Part shown: piece after piece, positions 36,505 through 44,864 of the stretch
Numbering within the stretch: the stretch's first letter is position 1
Layout: the number at the start of each line of letters is the position of its first letter
Origin: Vibrio diazotrophicus
GTDB lineage: Bacteria; Pseudomonadota; Gammaproteobacteria; Enterobacterales; Vibrionaceae
DNA: 64,000 nt
Assembly: GCF_038452265.1 (NCBI RefSeq)
Contig: NZ_CP151842.1
Location: 3,100,001 to 3,164,000 of the forward strand
Direction: 5' to 3'
Position numbers and translations under genes: made by a program
Notes under the pieces: model-generated
The model's database searches: none
The model's input: the letters and a program-made list of their open reading frames with translations, nothing else
What the model was told of the DNA's origin: nothing

Positions 36505-37515
36505 TTACATAGCTTCCATAAGCAGAGACGACCGTCCAGCCGCCTTTAATTCTAGAATGCCTTTATCACGAATATTAAGGGCGGCATTTAAGTCGCGATC
36601 AATATCCGTTGTACCGCAAGACGGGCAATCCCATTTGCGAACCGATAAGGGCATTTCTTCCATTTTATGACCGCAACAATGGCATGTTTTAGAGCTGGCG
36701 TACCACTGGTCGAGCTTTACTAGGTGCTTACCTTGCTCTTTCAGTTTGTATTCTAGTTTCGCAACAAAGCTATGCCATGAGGCATCAGCTATGTGTTTTG
36801 CTAGTTTGCGGTTTTTCATCATATTTGCTGATTTCAATCTCTCAACTATCACCGCTTGGTTTTCGTCAACGAGAGTTCGAGAGAGTTTGTGTTGAAAATC
36901 AGCGCGAGCATTCACTACCTTTTCATGGCATTTAGCAACAAGTATTCGAGCTTTTGCACGATTAGCACTGCCTTTGGCTTTTCTGGATAGCTGACGCTGC
37001 TTACGTCTGAGATTCTTCTCAGCGCGTTTTACAAATCTTGGGTTGGCTGTCTTTCTGCCGTTTGACTCAATCACAAAATGAGACAAACCCAGATCGACAC
37101 CTGTAACTGTTCTTACTGTGTGGAGTGGTGTTGATGCTTCCACTCCATCATCCGCAAGGATTGATGCGTAGAACTTACCTGTCTTGCTCAGGCTTACAGT
37201 GATGCTTTTAACCACACCTGCAATCTCACGGTGAACATTCGCCTCTATAGGCTTCATTTTTGGAAGCTTAATTGCCCCATCAAGTACCTTTACACCCGCA
37301 CAGTGATAGCTCGACTGCTTGCCATGTCTACGTTTGAATTGTGGGTACTTGGCTTTCGACTTCGGATTAAAGAAGTTATCGAAGGCTTGGTGAAGATTGA
37401 TCACCGATTGCTGTAAGGCGATTGAATCATATTGCTTCAACCAGTGGTATTGGCGGGATTTCTTGGCAACGGCAAGCAGTGGTTTTATATCCTTTTTTGG
37501 ATTCAGTGTGAGCAA
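36505..37515 (-). pseudogene. TnpB (IS605 family), N-terminally truncated
   Basis: 336 aa. The RuvC-like residues are all present: GVDLGLSHFVIES (first Asp), VIVERLKSANMM (Glu) and CPSCGTTDIDRDLNAALNI (last Asp), with a CxxC...CxxC zinc knuckle (TCHCCGHK, DCPSCG). Compared with the copy at 44865 it lacks about 48 N-terminal residues (the RNA-binding start MNRAIKIRIFPNREQQ). The opening MLTLNPKKD corresponds to residue 49 or so of the complete copy. RNA-guided activity is therefore doubtful. Confidence 0.85.
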
Positions 37516-37882
37516 ATTGGTTGTTCATCTGGTATTTACAACGAAGTACAGACGCAAGTTGTTTACTGGAGTTATGATCGAACAGTTAAGGGAAGCTTTT
37601 GAGTCAACGTGTGTAAAACTTGAATGCGAATTGAGAGAAATGGATGGTAAACAGGATCACGTTCATTTACTGATCTCATACCCTCCAAAACTTTCAATCA
37701 GCGTAATGGTTAACAACTTAAAAGCAGTTTCATCTCGTATGCTACGACTACAAAACACGCACCTTACAAGGCAGAGCAAAAGCTCCGCCCTATGGTCTCG
37801 TTCATACTTTGCTTGCACTGCTGGCGGTGCGACTATTGAAACATTAAAAGCTTATGTGGAAAGTCAATCGACCCCAGATTAA
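37511..37882 (+). pseudogene. TnpA Y1 transposase (IS200/IS605), N-terminally truncated
   Basis: About 124 residues match IS200/IS605 TnpA: VHLVFTTKYRRKLFTGVMIE, the HUH motif in QDHVHLLISYP, and the nucleophile Tyr in TLKAYVESQS. The first 10 or so residues of a normal TnpA are replaced by read-through from the tnpB side. The upstream open frame to 37397 is antisense to tnpB and not part of TnpA. It lacks its own start and probably its promoter. Confidence 0.85.
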
Positions 37883-38100
37883 GACGCTATCGCGTCTTAC
37901 GCCTTATATCCCCGCCCTAATCGGGCGAGGGTTTACGGCGAAATGGCTAAAACTTGTCAATGTTTCACGTGATGAACGCGACACCAGTAAAAAAACAACA
38001 AAATACTGGACAAAAACACAGTGATCAATATAGTGTAGTAGATGAGATTTTCAACGGTGGTGTTTGAAAAAATATTATTAGGAAAATCAGATAAGCAGTT

Positions 38101-38130
38101 GGGGTAGGAAGGTTGCCCCCTTCCTACCCC
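38101..38130. repeat. Perfect 12-bp stem-loop GGGGTAGGAAGG
   Basis: GGGGTAGGAAGG (38101-38112), loop TTGCCC, CCTTCCTACCCC (38119-38130). It is a very stable hairpin in otherwise A+T-rich sequence, followed by GTACCGG rather than a T-run, so not a canonical terminator. It lies between the IS605 end and the two-gene unit at 38315. Confidence 0.75.
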
Positions 38131-38314
38131 GTACCGGCTGCTCTAACGTTTAATCCCAGCCCAGCCGATAGACAAATTCTAACGAATTCCATCGGTCAGG
38201 GACAGATCTATTTACAGTTCTGCAACCAATGGAGGCCATGGCATGGCTCGCTTTTATATTTGTCTAAATGTACATATCTCGTTCTATTATCATCATTTTT
38301 GTGAGGATACGAAG

Positions 38315-38560
38315 ATGATGAACAGCATCCAAAACCTAAGTCACACTAATACTATCGTTAATCAGATTAATGCTGATACTACATTAGTAACCTATCAATT
38401 TCGATCTCACTTTCCATTTAGTAAGAAAATAGTGCTGTTAAAAGAATTGCTACTCAATAGTGCTGCCGGTCTTGTCTACATCTTCTTAAATCATTTCTCT
38501 GATCAGAGGTTAGACCACCAAAGTGATGTTAAGTCATTTATAGCACAAGGAGGATTGTGA
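38315..38560 (+). CDS. Small hypothetical protein (81 aa)
   Basis: Starting at ATG 38315 there is a GAGG site about 10 bp upstream; the longer open frame from 38243 has no such signal. It has one hydrophobic segment (NSAAGLVYIFLNHF, about residues 53-66) in a basic background. The stop overlaps the ATG of the next gene (TGATG), so the two are coupled. No known domain is recognised. Confidence 0.6.
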   Translation: MMNSIQNLSHTNTIVNQINADTTLVTYQFRSHFPFSKKIVLLKELLLNSAAGLVYIFLNHFSDQRLDHQSDVKSFIAQGGL

Positions 38561-39162
38561 TGAGTAACTACTATGAACAATTATCCGCACTTCAGCGTAT
38601 GCTGGATTTTGATAATGCGAGTGCAAATACACTGAGCGTGATGTCACTAGGTGGTCTCTCAGCAAAAGTACGCAATCTCTGGTGGAGTTCTGAAGCGAGC
38701 TTCGATGGCTATCCTTCACCACAGCTACAAGATAGCTTATCGGTTTATGCTCAACAATGTTGGCAAGCACACCGCCGTAATCCAGAGATCTATGAATTAC
38801 TTCAACAACACGTTCAATCGTGTTTCAGCACGGAAATACGCTATCGATTTGATCTCCAAGCTCACGAGGCTTTACCTGAACTATCTTTGATAAAGTTTTG
38901 GCTTGCTTCGGCATCATGCTGCTGCCGAACCTATCCGATTGAGCAAGATCAACTCTGGTATCGTCATCTGCAACTTACTCAAGCACTGTGGCTTGCAATA
39001 GAAATTCAACACACATTCCCAGAGTCTATCATTGGTTATGCCGAGCAGTCAGTAGCCATCGTGAATTTGGAAAAGCGTCAAGTTATACTTTGCACACAAC
39101 TTCACTTTGCACCATTTACAACTATGGGCTTTGAATTTATTTATCTGCAATACCCCCAATAA
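38560..39162 (+). CDS. Hypothetical protein (200 aa), coupled to upstream gene
   Basis: ATG at 38560 follows a textbook AAGGAGGA site with 5-bp spacing; a GTG one codon upstream is a less likely start. The protein is soluble, rich in Gln, Trp and Cys (SASCCCRTYP at about residue 124), without signal peptide or TM segment. I recognise no family. The strong translation signals and the coupling to the 81-aa gene argue that this is a real accessory gene pair within the island. Confidence 0.7.
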   Translation: MSNYYEQLSALQRMLDFDNASANTLSVMSLGGLSAKVRNLWWSSEASFDGYPSPQLQDSLSVYAQQCWQAHRRNPEIYELLQQHVQSCFSTEIRYRFDLQAHEALPELSLIKFWLASASCCCRTYPIEQDQLWYRHLQLTQALWLAIEIQHTFPESIIGYAEQSVAIVNLEKRQVILCTQLHFAPFTTMGFEFIYLQYPQ

Positions 39163-39336
39163 CATTGTTATAATAAGCAAGTAGGATATTGCCCGACCAT
39201 AATGGCGGCCTATCCTCTTGCCTGGTGTATTGGAGAATCGATCAACTACTAACCAAATAAGAAGCATTGCTTGGTAAGGGGTAAGAAATCACTCAAATAA
39301 AAGGTACACGCCCCATGATCCCACTGAGCGATATTA

Positions 39337-39519
39337 TTAATGTTTGAAGTTCCAAGGTAGGAGCGCATCGATATCTGGCTCTGCTTTCGCTAGCTCTTTC
39401 ATGCACTTGACCATGTAGTCGTAAAGAATAAGGCCGTTGGCTTTCGCTGTCTCGACGATACTGTAAAGCATCGCGCTCGCTTCCGCCCCATTAGGGTTGG
39501 CCGAGAATAACCAGATGGG
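39337..39519 (-). pseudogene. IS66-family transposase, C-terminal remnant
   Basis: Minus-frame translation gives WLFSANPNGAEASAMLYSIV, ETAKANGLILYDYMVKCMKE and ends ALLPWNFKH-stop, the conserved end of IS66 TnpC (NP-GA-ASA-LYS--ETAKANG). Nothing of the rest of the gene remains upstream; it is cut near 39520 where the IS110-like remnant begins. Confidence 0.85.
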
Positions 39520-39573
39520 GTATGACCTTATATACTAAACATTCAGCTATGGTGTGTTTTTGGAGGTCTCTGA

Positions 39574-39888
39574 TATGGCAAATGTTCACAATTACTCGAC
39601 TTATGCAGGGCTTGATGCTCATAAAGACACAATTGCAGTTGCAATAGCGAGTCCTGAACGACAGGGATAGGTAAGGTTTTGGGGAAACATATCCTCATCC
39701 AAAGATTCTGTCATTAGGCTGATGAAGAAGCTTATGAAGCTATACCCGTCATTCTAATCTGCTATGAAGCCGGGCCTACTGGTTATGATATTTATTGGCT
39801 TTTACTGAGTTTGAATATCGATTTTACCGTTTTTACCGTTATTGCCCCTTCTCGAATTCCTAAAATTTCTGCCAATAAGATTGCTCTC
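39574..39888 (+). pseudogene. IS110-family transposase, N-terminal remnant
   Basis: It starts MANVHNYSTYAGLDAHKDTI, the DEDD-transposase N-terminus (LDxHK), but a TAG stop follows after SPERQG. Later pieces in other frames, CYEAGPTGYDIYWLLLSLNI and SRIPKISANKIA, are also IS110-like. It is degraded by stops and indels, then abruptly joined at 7 C and 8 A to a tnpA fragment. Confidence 0.82.
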
Positions 39889-39899
39889 ATACCCCCCCA

Positions 39900-40098
39900 A
39901 AAAAAACTTCCAATCAGCGTAATGGTTAACAACTTGAAAGCTGTTTCATCTCACATGTCGCGACGACAAAAGACACACCTTACGAGACAGAGCAAAAGCT
40001 CCGTCCTATGGTCTCGCTCATACTTTGCTTGCACTGCTGGCGGTGCGACAATTGGAACATTAAAAGCCTATGTAAAGAGTCAATCGACTCCAGATTAA
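39900..40098 (+). pseudogene. TnpA (IS200/IS605) C-terminal remnant
   Basis: It encodes LPISVMVNNLKAVSSHMSRR, QKTHLTRQSKSSVLWSRSYF and TLKAYVKSQSTPD, nearly the same as the C-terminal half of the tnpA at 37511, including the catalytic Tyr but without the HUH motif. The downstream end GAGGGTTTACGGCGAAAT (to about 40155) is also shared, giving a direct repeat of roughly 235 bp with 37705-37945. Confidence 0.88.
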
Positions 40099-40197
40099 GA
40101 CGCTATCGCCTCTTATATCTCCGCCCTCATCCTGCGAGGGTTTACGGCGAAATTTCTAACTGAGTATAGTGGTAACAACCTACATACAGCGAAAAAT

Positions 40198-41007
40198 TTA
40201 ACGCTGGCACTCAGGGCAGAAAAAAGTATTTCTCTGCCCGATTTTTAGATCGATGATCGACTCACCGCAACTTGGGCATGCTTGTTTTACTTTTCCATAC
40301 ACTTGCAGTTCTTGCGCAAAATAGCCCGGTTTGCCATCTGCCTGAGCAAAATCTTTAAGCGTTGTACCGCCTTGAGCTATTGCACCGGTAAGCACCGCTT
40401 TGATTTCTGCCACCAGCGTTTTCCACTCGTCCAAAGATAAAGAGCAAGCTGAGCGTTGTGGATGAATTCGAGAACTAAAAAGCGATTCACTGGCATAGAT
40501 GTTCCCTACACCCACTACAACTTTGTTGTCCATGATGAACTGCTTCACCGCAACACGCTTGTTCTTTGCCTTTCCAGCCATGTATGGCGCATCAAACTCA
40601 TCCGTCAGTGGCTCTGGACCAATATTACCAAGCACAGAATGTGATTCTCCAATTGGGCACCACAACCACGCGCCAAATCGTCGAGGGTCGTTGTAGCGTA
40701 ATACTTTGCCATTGCTCAAAGTGAGATCAACATGATCGTGCTTACCTGCGGTAATAAACCCATCCAACACCCGTAATGACCCCGACATCCCAAGATGCAC
40801 GATTGCCGTACCGATATCGGTTTCAATCAACAAATACTTCGCTCGTCTGGAAATGGAACGGATGACCTGCCCTTCCATCTGTTTCAGTTCAACGGGAATA
40901 TCCCAACGTAATTTCGGTGTACGAAAGACTAATGACCGCACTTTCTGCCCCACAAGATGAGGCGAAATTCCCATACGACTGACTTCTACTTCTGGGAGTT
41001 CTGGCAT
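40198..41007 (-). CDS. mutM: Formamidopyrimidine-DNA glycosylase
   Basis: 269 aa from the ATG that gives MPELPEVEVSRMG; Pro2 is the catalytic nucleophile, so this start rather than one 20 codons upstream. Other features are NPRRFG-type DPRRFGAWLW, GVGNIYASESLF (H2TH) and the C-terminal zinc finger CPSCGESI...FFCPECQR. It excises oxidised purines such as 8-oxoguanine. It forms a run with the upstream hypothetical gene and faces the island on its 3' side. Confidence 0.97.
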   Translation of the reverse strand: MPELPEVEVSRMGISPHLVGQKVRSLVFRTPKLRWDIPVELKQMEGQVIRSISRRAKYLLIETDIGTAIVHLGMSGSLRVLDGFITAGKHDHVDLTLSNGKVLRYNDPRRFGAWLWCPIGESHSVLGNIGPEPLTDEFDAPYMAGKAKNKRVAVKQFIMDNKVVVGVGNIYASESLFSSRIHPQRSACSLSLDEWKTLVAEIKAVLTGAIAQGGTTLKDFAQADGKPGYFAQELQVYGKVKQACPSCGESIIDLKIGQRNTFFCPECQR

Positions 41008-41032
41008 AACACTTCCTGTCTCATTCTTCTGA

Positions 41033-41515
41033 TTATTCGTTCTCAGGCAACAAGTAGCCTTGTTCAACCGAAATAGCTATCCACTTATCTTGCCAGTTTT
41101 TGAACAGCAAAAAACGCGGTGTCTGATAAAAAGTGATCCTATGTGGTTCTTCGCGATCGCTGTACCACACCTCTACCGTTTGTGGATTACGCAGAATAGG
41201 CAGAAACGACTGATACGTTTCATCATCAACTTCAGTACCAACCAAATCTTTCCAACGTTCTACCAATATTTCAGGTGCAATACTGCTTGGTGGCGTCGCT
41301 CTCCAGCGTCCTTGGTTCTTTTCTAAAGATAGCTGGGGAAAATGTATCGCTTGTAGCTGCCAATCTGCATTGAGCAACGTAGAGTAAGCTGGCGCGGGCG
41401 GTTCCATAAAGTAGGTTTTTATCACGGCGGGAAGATTTAATACCCCGATAAATAACACCACAGCCAGAATGAGAATATTGTTCCACCGACGACGGCGACT
41501 AGGAGCAACACGCAT
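41033..41515 (-). CDS. Conserved Vibrio-type membrane-anchored protein
   Basis: About 160 aa starting MRVAPSRRRRWNN, with one TM segment (NILILAVVLFIGVLNLPAVI) near the N-terminus and a soluble, presumably periplasmic remainder (LLNADWQLQAIHFP..., EVWYSDREEPHRITFYQT). It sits between rpmG and mutM, where I recall vibrios carry a hypothetical gene of this kind. The function is unknown. A start six codons upstream (41533) is also possible. Confidence 0.8.
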   Translation of the reverse strand: MRVAPSRRRRWNNILILAVVLFIGVLNLPAVIKTYFMEPPAPAYSTLLNADWQLQAIHFPQLSLEKNQGRWRATPPSSIAPEILVERWKDLVGTEVDDETYQSFLPILRNPQTVEVWYSDREEPHRITFYQTPRFLLFKNWQDKWIAISVEQGYLLPENE

Positions 41516-41655
41516 GAAGCTATCCTTAATCAATGAGGAGATCCATAGTAAAAGCGTGGATGTAGATTAACAGGAAGAAAATACAGATCCTAGAGAGGAG
41601 TGTCAGAACAGTGAACCTTTCAAGCGGAAGCTTGCAGAAAAAGATATAGCGTAGA

Positions 41656-41688
41656 AAAGAAAAAACCCAACCGTATAGGCTGGGTTTT
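41656..41688 (-). terminator. Terminator of rpmB-rpmG
   Basis: On the minus strand AACCCAGCC-TATAC-GGTTGGGTT followed by TTTTC forms an intrinsic terminator about 25 bp after the rpmG stop. Confidence 0.88.
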
Positions 41689-41713
41689 CTTACTACTTAA
41701 AGAGAGCAATCAA

Positions 41714-41881
41714 TTACTTGATTTTCGCTTCTTTGTACATAACGTGTTGGCGAACTACTGGATCAAACTTTTTGATCTCGAATTTGCCTGGCATGTTACG
41801 CTTGTTTTTGTCAGTAGTGTAGAAGTGACCAGTACCAGCAGATGATACTAGACGAATTTTCTCACGAATGCCTTTAGCCAT
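41714..41881 (-). CDS. rpmG: 50S ribosomal protein L33
   Basis: 55 aa, read directly from the minus strand: MAKGIREKIRLVSSAGTGHF, then YTTDKNKRNMPGKFEIKKFD and VVRQHVMYKEAKIK. This is the Cys-free L33 form common in gamma-proteobacteria. It lies 13 bp after rpmB and is followed by an intrinsic terminator. Confidence 0.97.
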   Translation of the reverse strand: MAKGIREKIRLVSSAGTGHFYTTDKNKRNMPGKFEIKKFDPVVRQHVMYKEAKIK

Positions 41882-41894
41882 TGCTTAATTCCTC

Positions 41895-42131
41895 TTAAAC
41901 GTTTTCGCCACGTGCACGGATGTCAGCAAGAACAGCATCGATGCCTTTCTTGTCGATAATACGCATGCCTTTAGCAGTTAGACGTAGTTTAACAAAACGT
42001 TTTTCGCTCTCTACCCAGAAACGATGAGTTTGTAGGTTCGGCAGAAAACGACGCTTAGTAGCATTTCGTGCGTGTGAACGGTTGTTACCCGTTACTGGAC
42101 GCTTACCAGTTACTTGGCATACTCGGGACAT
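41895..42131 (-). CDS. rpmB: 50S ribosomal protein L28
   Basis: 78 aa from ATG 42131 (MSRVCQVTGKRPVTGNNRSH), the L28 N-terminus; the five extra codons upstream are not conserved in L28. It has FVKLRLTAKGMRIIDKKGID near the C-terminus. It is cotranscribed with rpmG. The 450-bp gap upstream (42132-42579) shows no gene and should hold the promoter. Confidence 0.97.
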   Translation of the reverse strand: MSRVCQVTGKRPVTGNNRSHARNATKRRFLPNLQTHRFWVESEKRFVKLRLTAKGMRIIDKKGIDAVLADIRARGENV

Positions 42132-42579
42132 GAATGTCTTCTCCAAATCGTTTCAGCTCGATATCAACCTTGCTGGCTGAACCCCTTAATGTTCAAAAGA
42201 ACTGAGGTAAAAACCGCTATGGAAAATCCACGCAAGGCTATCAAAGGTCGCGCATTATACTAACTTGATACCCATTGCTCAAGACCCGAACAGATCCTTT
42301 TTGCAGGATTCGCTGATCTTTTTTCTCTGGCGAGCTGAATTAGTGTCAAAAAATGTGTGCGAATCATACCAGAAAACGACAGAAAGCTAAGCATTTTTTA
42401 CGCATTCAGGCGAAATCATCAACAAATCTCTTTTAAGCGTTGTTTTTTAACATAATGATAGGTTTAAACATTGCATTTTAGACGCGTTCTTTCCTTAGAA
42501 AATACAAAACTAGGCAAGGTGTTGTTCTAATTTGCTGCTTGGGTTTGCTCATAAAAAGTGAGAATGAAGCGATCAATGT

Positions 42580-42804
42580 TTACATCCACCCTCGCTCAGC
42601 AAAAGAAACGATTTCTCCGTCCCCAACAACAAAGTGATCCAAGACTCGAATATCCACTAGAGCTAAAGCGTCTGAGATACGACTGGTGATCCTTCTGTCT
42701 GATTGACTGGGCTCAGCCATACCTGAAGGATGATTATGCGCCAATATGAGCGCCGCAGCATTGTGGTGAAGCGCGCGTTTTACCACTTCTCTTGGGTAGA
42801 CACT
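42580..42804 (-). pseudogene. radC: radC 3' fragment
   Basis: About 74 residues of RadC C-terminus: SVYPREVVKRALHHNAAALI, LAHNHPSGMAEPSQSDRRIT (JAMM-like HxHPSG metal motif) and DHFVVGDGEIVSFAERGWM. Complete RadC is about 224 aa, so some 150 N-terminal codons are gone. The open frame extends to 42870, but that part overlaps a terminator-like hairpin and has no RadC similarity. The fragment still sits between rpmB and the MCP gene, the native place. RadC is dispensable, and loss fits a deletion. Confidence 0.88.
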
Positions 42805-42850
42805 GGCAGCAACACCAAGTCGTTGGGGGATATTTGGCATACAGAAACGA

Positions 42851-42888
42851 AATAATCCCCAAAACCGCAACTGGCTTAGGGGATTTTT
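42851..42888 (-). terminator. Probable terminator of the MCP gene
   Basis: AATCCCC (42854-42860) and GGGGATT (42879-42885) pair around an 18-nt loop; on the minus strand the stem is followed by ATTTCGTTT. It starts about 40 bp after the MCP stop. Confidence 0.6.
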
Positions 42889-42925
42889 AGACAGAGTTCA
42901 ATATTGCTTGAAGCGGGAGTGTTGG

Positions 42926-44605
42926 TTAAACCTTAAAGTGTCCAACCAGGCTTCCTACTTTGTCTCCAGACTGCGTTAAGCGATGGCTGATCGATTCCGA
43001 GTATTTCAGATTTTCACTCAGATCATTCACAATGTGCTGAATGGTCACAAGATTCTGGTTAATCTCTTCAGCTACTGCGCTTTGCTGCTCAGCGGCAGAA
43101 GCCGTTTGGGTACTCATATCTTGAATCACTGAAACCGCATTAGAAATACCAGAGAGCGTTTCTTTAATCTGAACTGACTCTAACGCCGTCTTCTCTCCAC
43201 GTTCTTGGCTGACATTCATACTCGTGACCGCTTTGTTAACACCTTGATGTAACGCTTCAATCATGTCGCCAATCTCTTTTGTACTGTTTTGTGTTCTGCT
43301 CGCCAGAGAACGTACTTCATCAGCAACCACCGCAAAACCACGCCCTTGTTCACCCGCTCGCGCCGCTTCGATTGCAGCATTTAGCGCTAACAGGTTAGTT
43401 TGATCAGCGATATCACCAATCACTTTAAGAACTTGAGTAATCTTGCTGGTTTGTTGGCTTAGCTCTTGGATAGCATCAGAAGTCAAATCGACTTCATTGA
43501 CTAGAGCGCCAATGCCTTCAATAGCCAGATTCACTTCTCTCTGAGCTTCGATAATTTGTTGATTAGCAGATTCAATAGCTTGTGCCGTTGCGTTGGTGTT
43601 GTTCGCCACCTCGCGAGAGGTCGCACTCATCTCAGTCACCGCTGTGACTACTTTATCGGTTTCTAAACAGTGCTCGTTCATCTGCTGACTGGATTGAGAA
43701 GTTTGCTTATCCAGTTCCATAGCTGCACTGCTTACGTCGTCGGCAGAACCTCGAATATCGGCGATCATCGGATGAAGCTTGTCCATGAAATCATTGAATG
43801 CTTTCGCCACTTCACCCACTTCGTCGTGACTTTCCACTTTCAAACGAGCCGTTAAATCACCGCCACCCGCAGCCACATCTTTTAGAGAGCCGACAATATG
43901 CTGCAACGGTGCTACACCACGAGCCACAAGCAAACTCACAATCAAGCTTGTAATTAACAAACCTAGAAAAGATAAACCCACAGCTGAATAGGTTTGGCCA
44001 TGCAAAACAGCCAAGCGCTGTGTTTGATATTCGGCAAGCTGAGTATCGATATCATCGATGTAAATACCTGTACCTAACACCCAGTCCCACTTAGGTAAAT
44101 ATTCTGCATAACCTAACTTTGGTGCTTGGGCCTTAATAGAAGGTTTTTGCCAAGAGAAGTATAAGAACCCATCACCCGTTTTAGCCGCATCAATTAAACC
44201 AGCAATAACAGGGACGCCATTCTCATCCTTTAATCCGTAAAGGTTTTTACCTTCCAGTGATGCGTTCATTGCGTGAAGGGTATTCACACCTTTTGAATCG
44301 TACGCAAAAAAGTAACCATCACTTTCAAAGCGCATCGATTTTAAGATTTCCTTTGCCAACGCTTTATTTTCAGCGCTGCTGTCTTCTTCGTAAAGAGACT
44401 TAACCGCCGTCACTCCCATCATCAGGTAGGCTTTTAACTCTTGCTTACGGTTGTTAACTAACTGCTCACGATATTGAGTCAGCTCTTGTTGCAAACTGTT
44501 CATCCCTATCCAGTAATACACCATAGAGCTAATACTGGTTATCAAAACTAACGGAACAACAGTTAGCAATAACAACTTGGTACGACTTCTCATCGAACGA
44601 AACAT
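42926..44605 (-). CDS. Methyl-accepting chemotaxis protein with single Cache domain
   Basis: 559 aa. TM1 is at about 10-32, then a periplasmic sCache-type domain (about 35-190, with DGYFFAYDSKGVNTLHA and WVLGTGIYIDDID), TM2 at about 194-216 (GLSFLGLLITSLIVSLLVAR), HAMP, then the signalling domain with the conserved tip AGEQGRGFAVVADEVRSLAS. It senses a small ligand and controls CheA/CheW. Gene order next to coaBC and radC is as I recall in V. cholerae, so it is likely native. Confidence 0.94.
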   Translation of the reverse strand: MFRSMRSRTKLLLLTVVPLVLITSISSMVYYWIGMNSLQQELTQYREQLVNNRKQELKAYLMMGVTAVKSLYEEDSSAENKALAKEILKSMRFESDGYFFAYDSKGVNTLHAMNASLEGKNLYGLKDENGVPVIAGLIDAAKTGDGFLYFSWQKPSIKAQAPKLGYAEYLPKWDWVLGTGIYIDDIDTQLAEYQTQRLAVLHGQTYSAVGLSFLGLLITSLIVSLLVARGVAPLQHIVGSLKDVAAGGGDLTARLKVESHDEVGEVAKAFNDFMDKLHPMIADIRGSADDVSSAAMELDKQTSQSSQQMNEHCLETDKVVTAVTEMSATSREVANNTNATAQAIESANQQIIEAQREVNLAIEGIGALVNEVDLTSDAIQELSQQTSKITQVLKVIGDIADQTNLLALNAAIEAARAGEQGRGFAVVADEVRSLASRTQNSTKEIGDMIEALHQGVNKAVTSMNVSQERGEKTALESVQIKETLSGISNAVSVIQDMSTQTASAAEQQSAVAEEINQNLVTIQHIVNDLSENLKYSESISHRLTQSGDKVGSLVGHFKV

Positions 44606-44864
44606 AAGTGCTCCAGCGTCTAATTTTTTATATTGGTTTTATTGATACATAAAACATTATCTTCAGGAGGAGCCTTTTCTTAAAGAAAATCTCGCCGATG
44701 TGTAAGCAAAATCTCATATATTCCGCCTGTGTGGATTGTTAAGTTGACACAGCTCATACATATTCTGGGAGTTGTGGTGAATCTCCCCCACCCTGATCGG
44801 GCGAGGCTTCATAGGTCGTTTGCGCGAGCTTAAAGAAATACTCCTTAAGACTGACGGCGCATCG

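Larger units (their letters stand above)
36480..37945. mobile_element. IS605-type element with internal deletion (tnpA+tnpB)
   Basis: Divergent tnpB (minus) and tnpA (plus) genes whose 5' parts are both missing and now meet at about 37507. The tnpA-side end carries the hairpin CGCCCTAATCGGGCG (about 37911-37925) and GGGTTTACGGCGAAAT. The same end recurs after the tnpA remnant at 40098. A small hairpin CTCGATAGTATCGAG is seen at 36488-36502 beside the tnpB stop. The exact left end is estimated. Confidence 0.75.

Noticed and set aside
37397..37510. N-terminal extension of the tnpA frame
   Set aside because: This part is antisense to the tnpB 5' end and has no similarity to TnpA; it is open by chance after the internal deletion.
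38131..38200. Sequence CTCTAACGTTTAATCCC as an integron attC site
   Set aside because: It does not keep the GTTRRRY/RYYYAAC core pairing, and no integrase or cassette array is adjacent.
39889..39904. Seven C followed by eight A as a possible phase-variation tract
   Set aside because: It lies at the junction of two dead IS fragments, so there is no functional gene for it to switch.
37920..40155. Repeated hairpins and GAGGGTTTACGG ends as a CRISPR-like array
   Set aside because: Only two copies about 2.2 kb apart, each attached to tnpA sequence; they are IS605 ends, not CRISPR repeats.
41008..41067. 20-codon N-terminal extension of mutM
   Set aside because: Fpg needs Pro2 as the nucleophile directly after the initiator Met, so the start giving MPELPEVEV is the true one.
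42805..42870. N-terminal 22 codons of the open frame containing the radC fragment
   Set aside because: No RadC similarity, and it overlaps a terminator-like hairpin. Not evidence for a shortened functional RadC.
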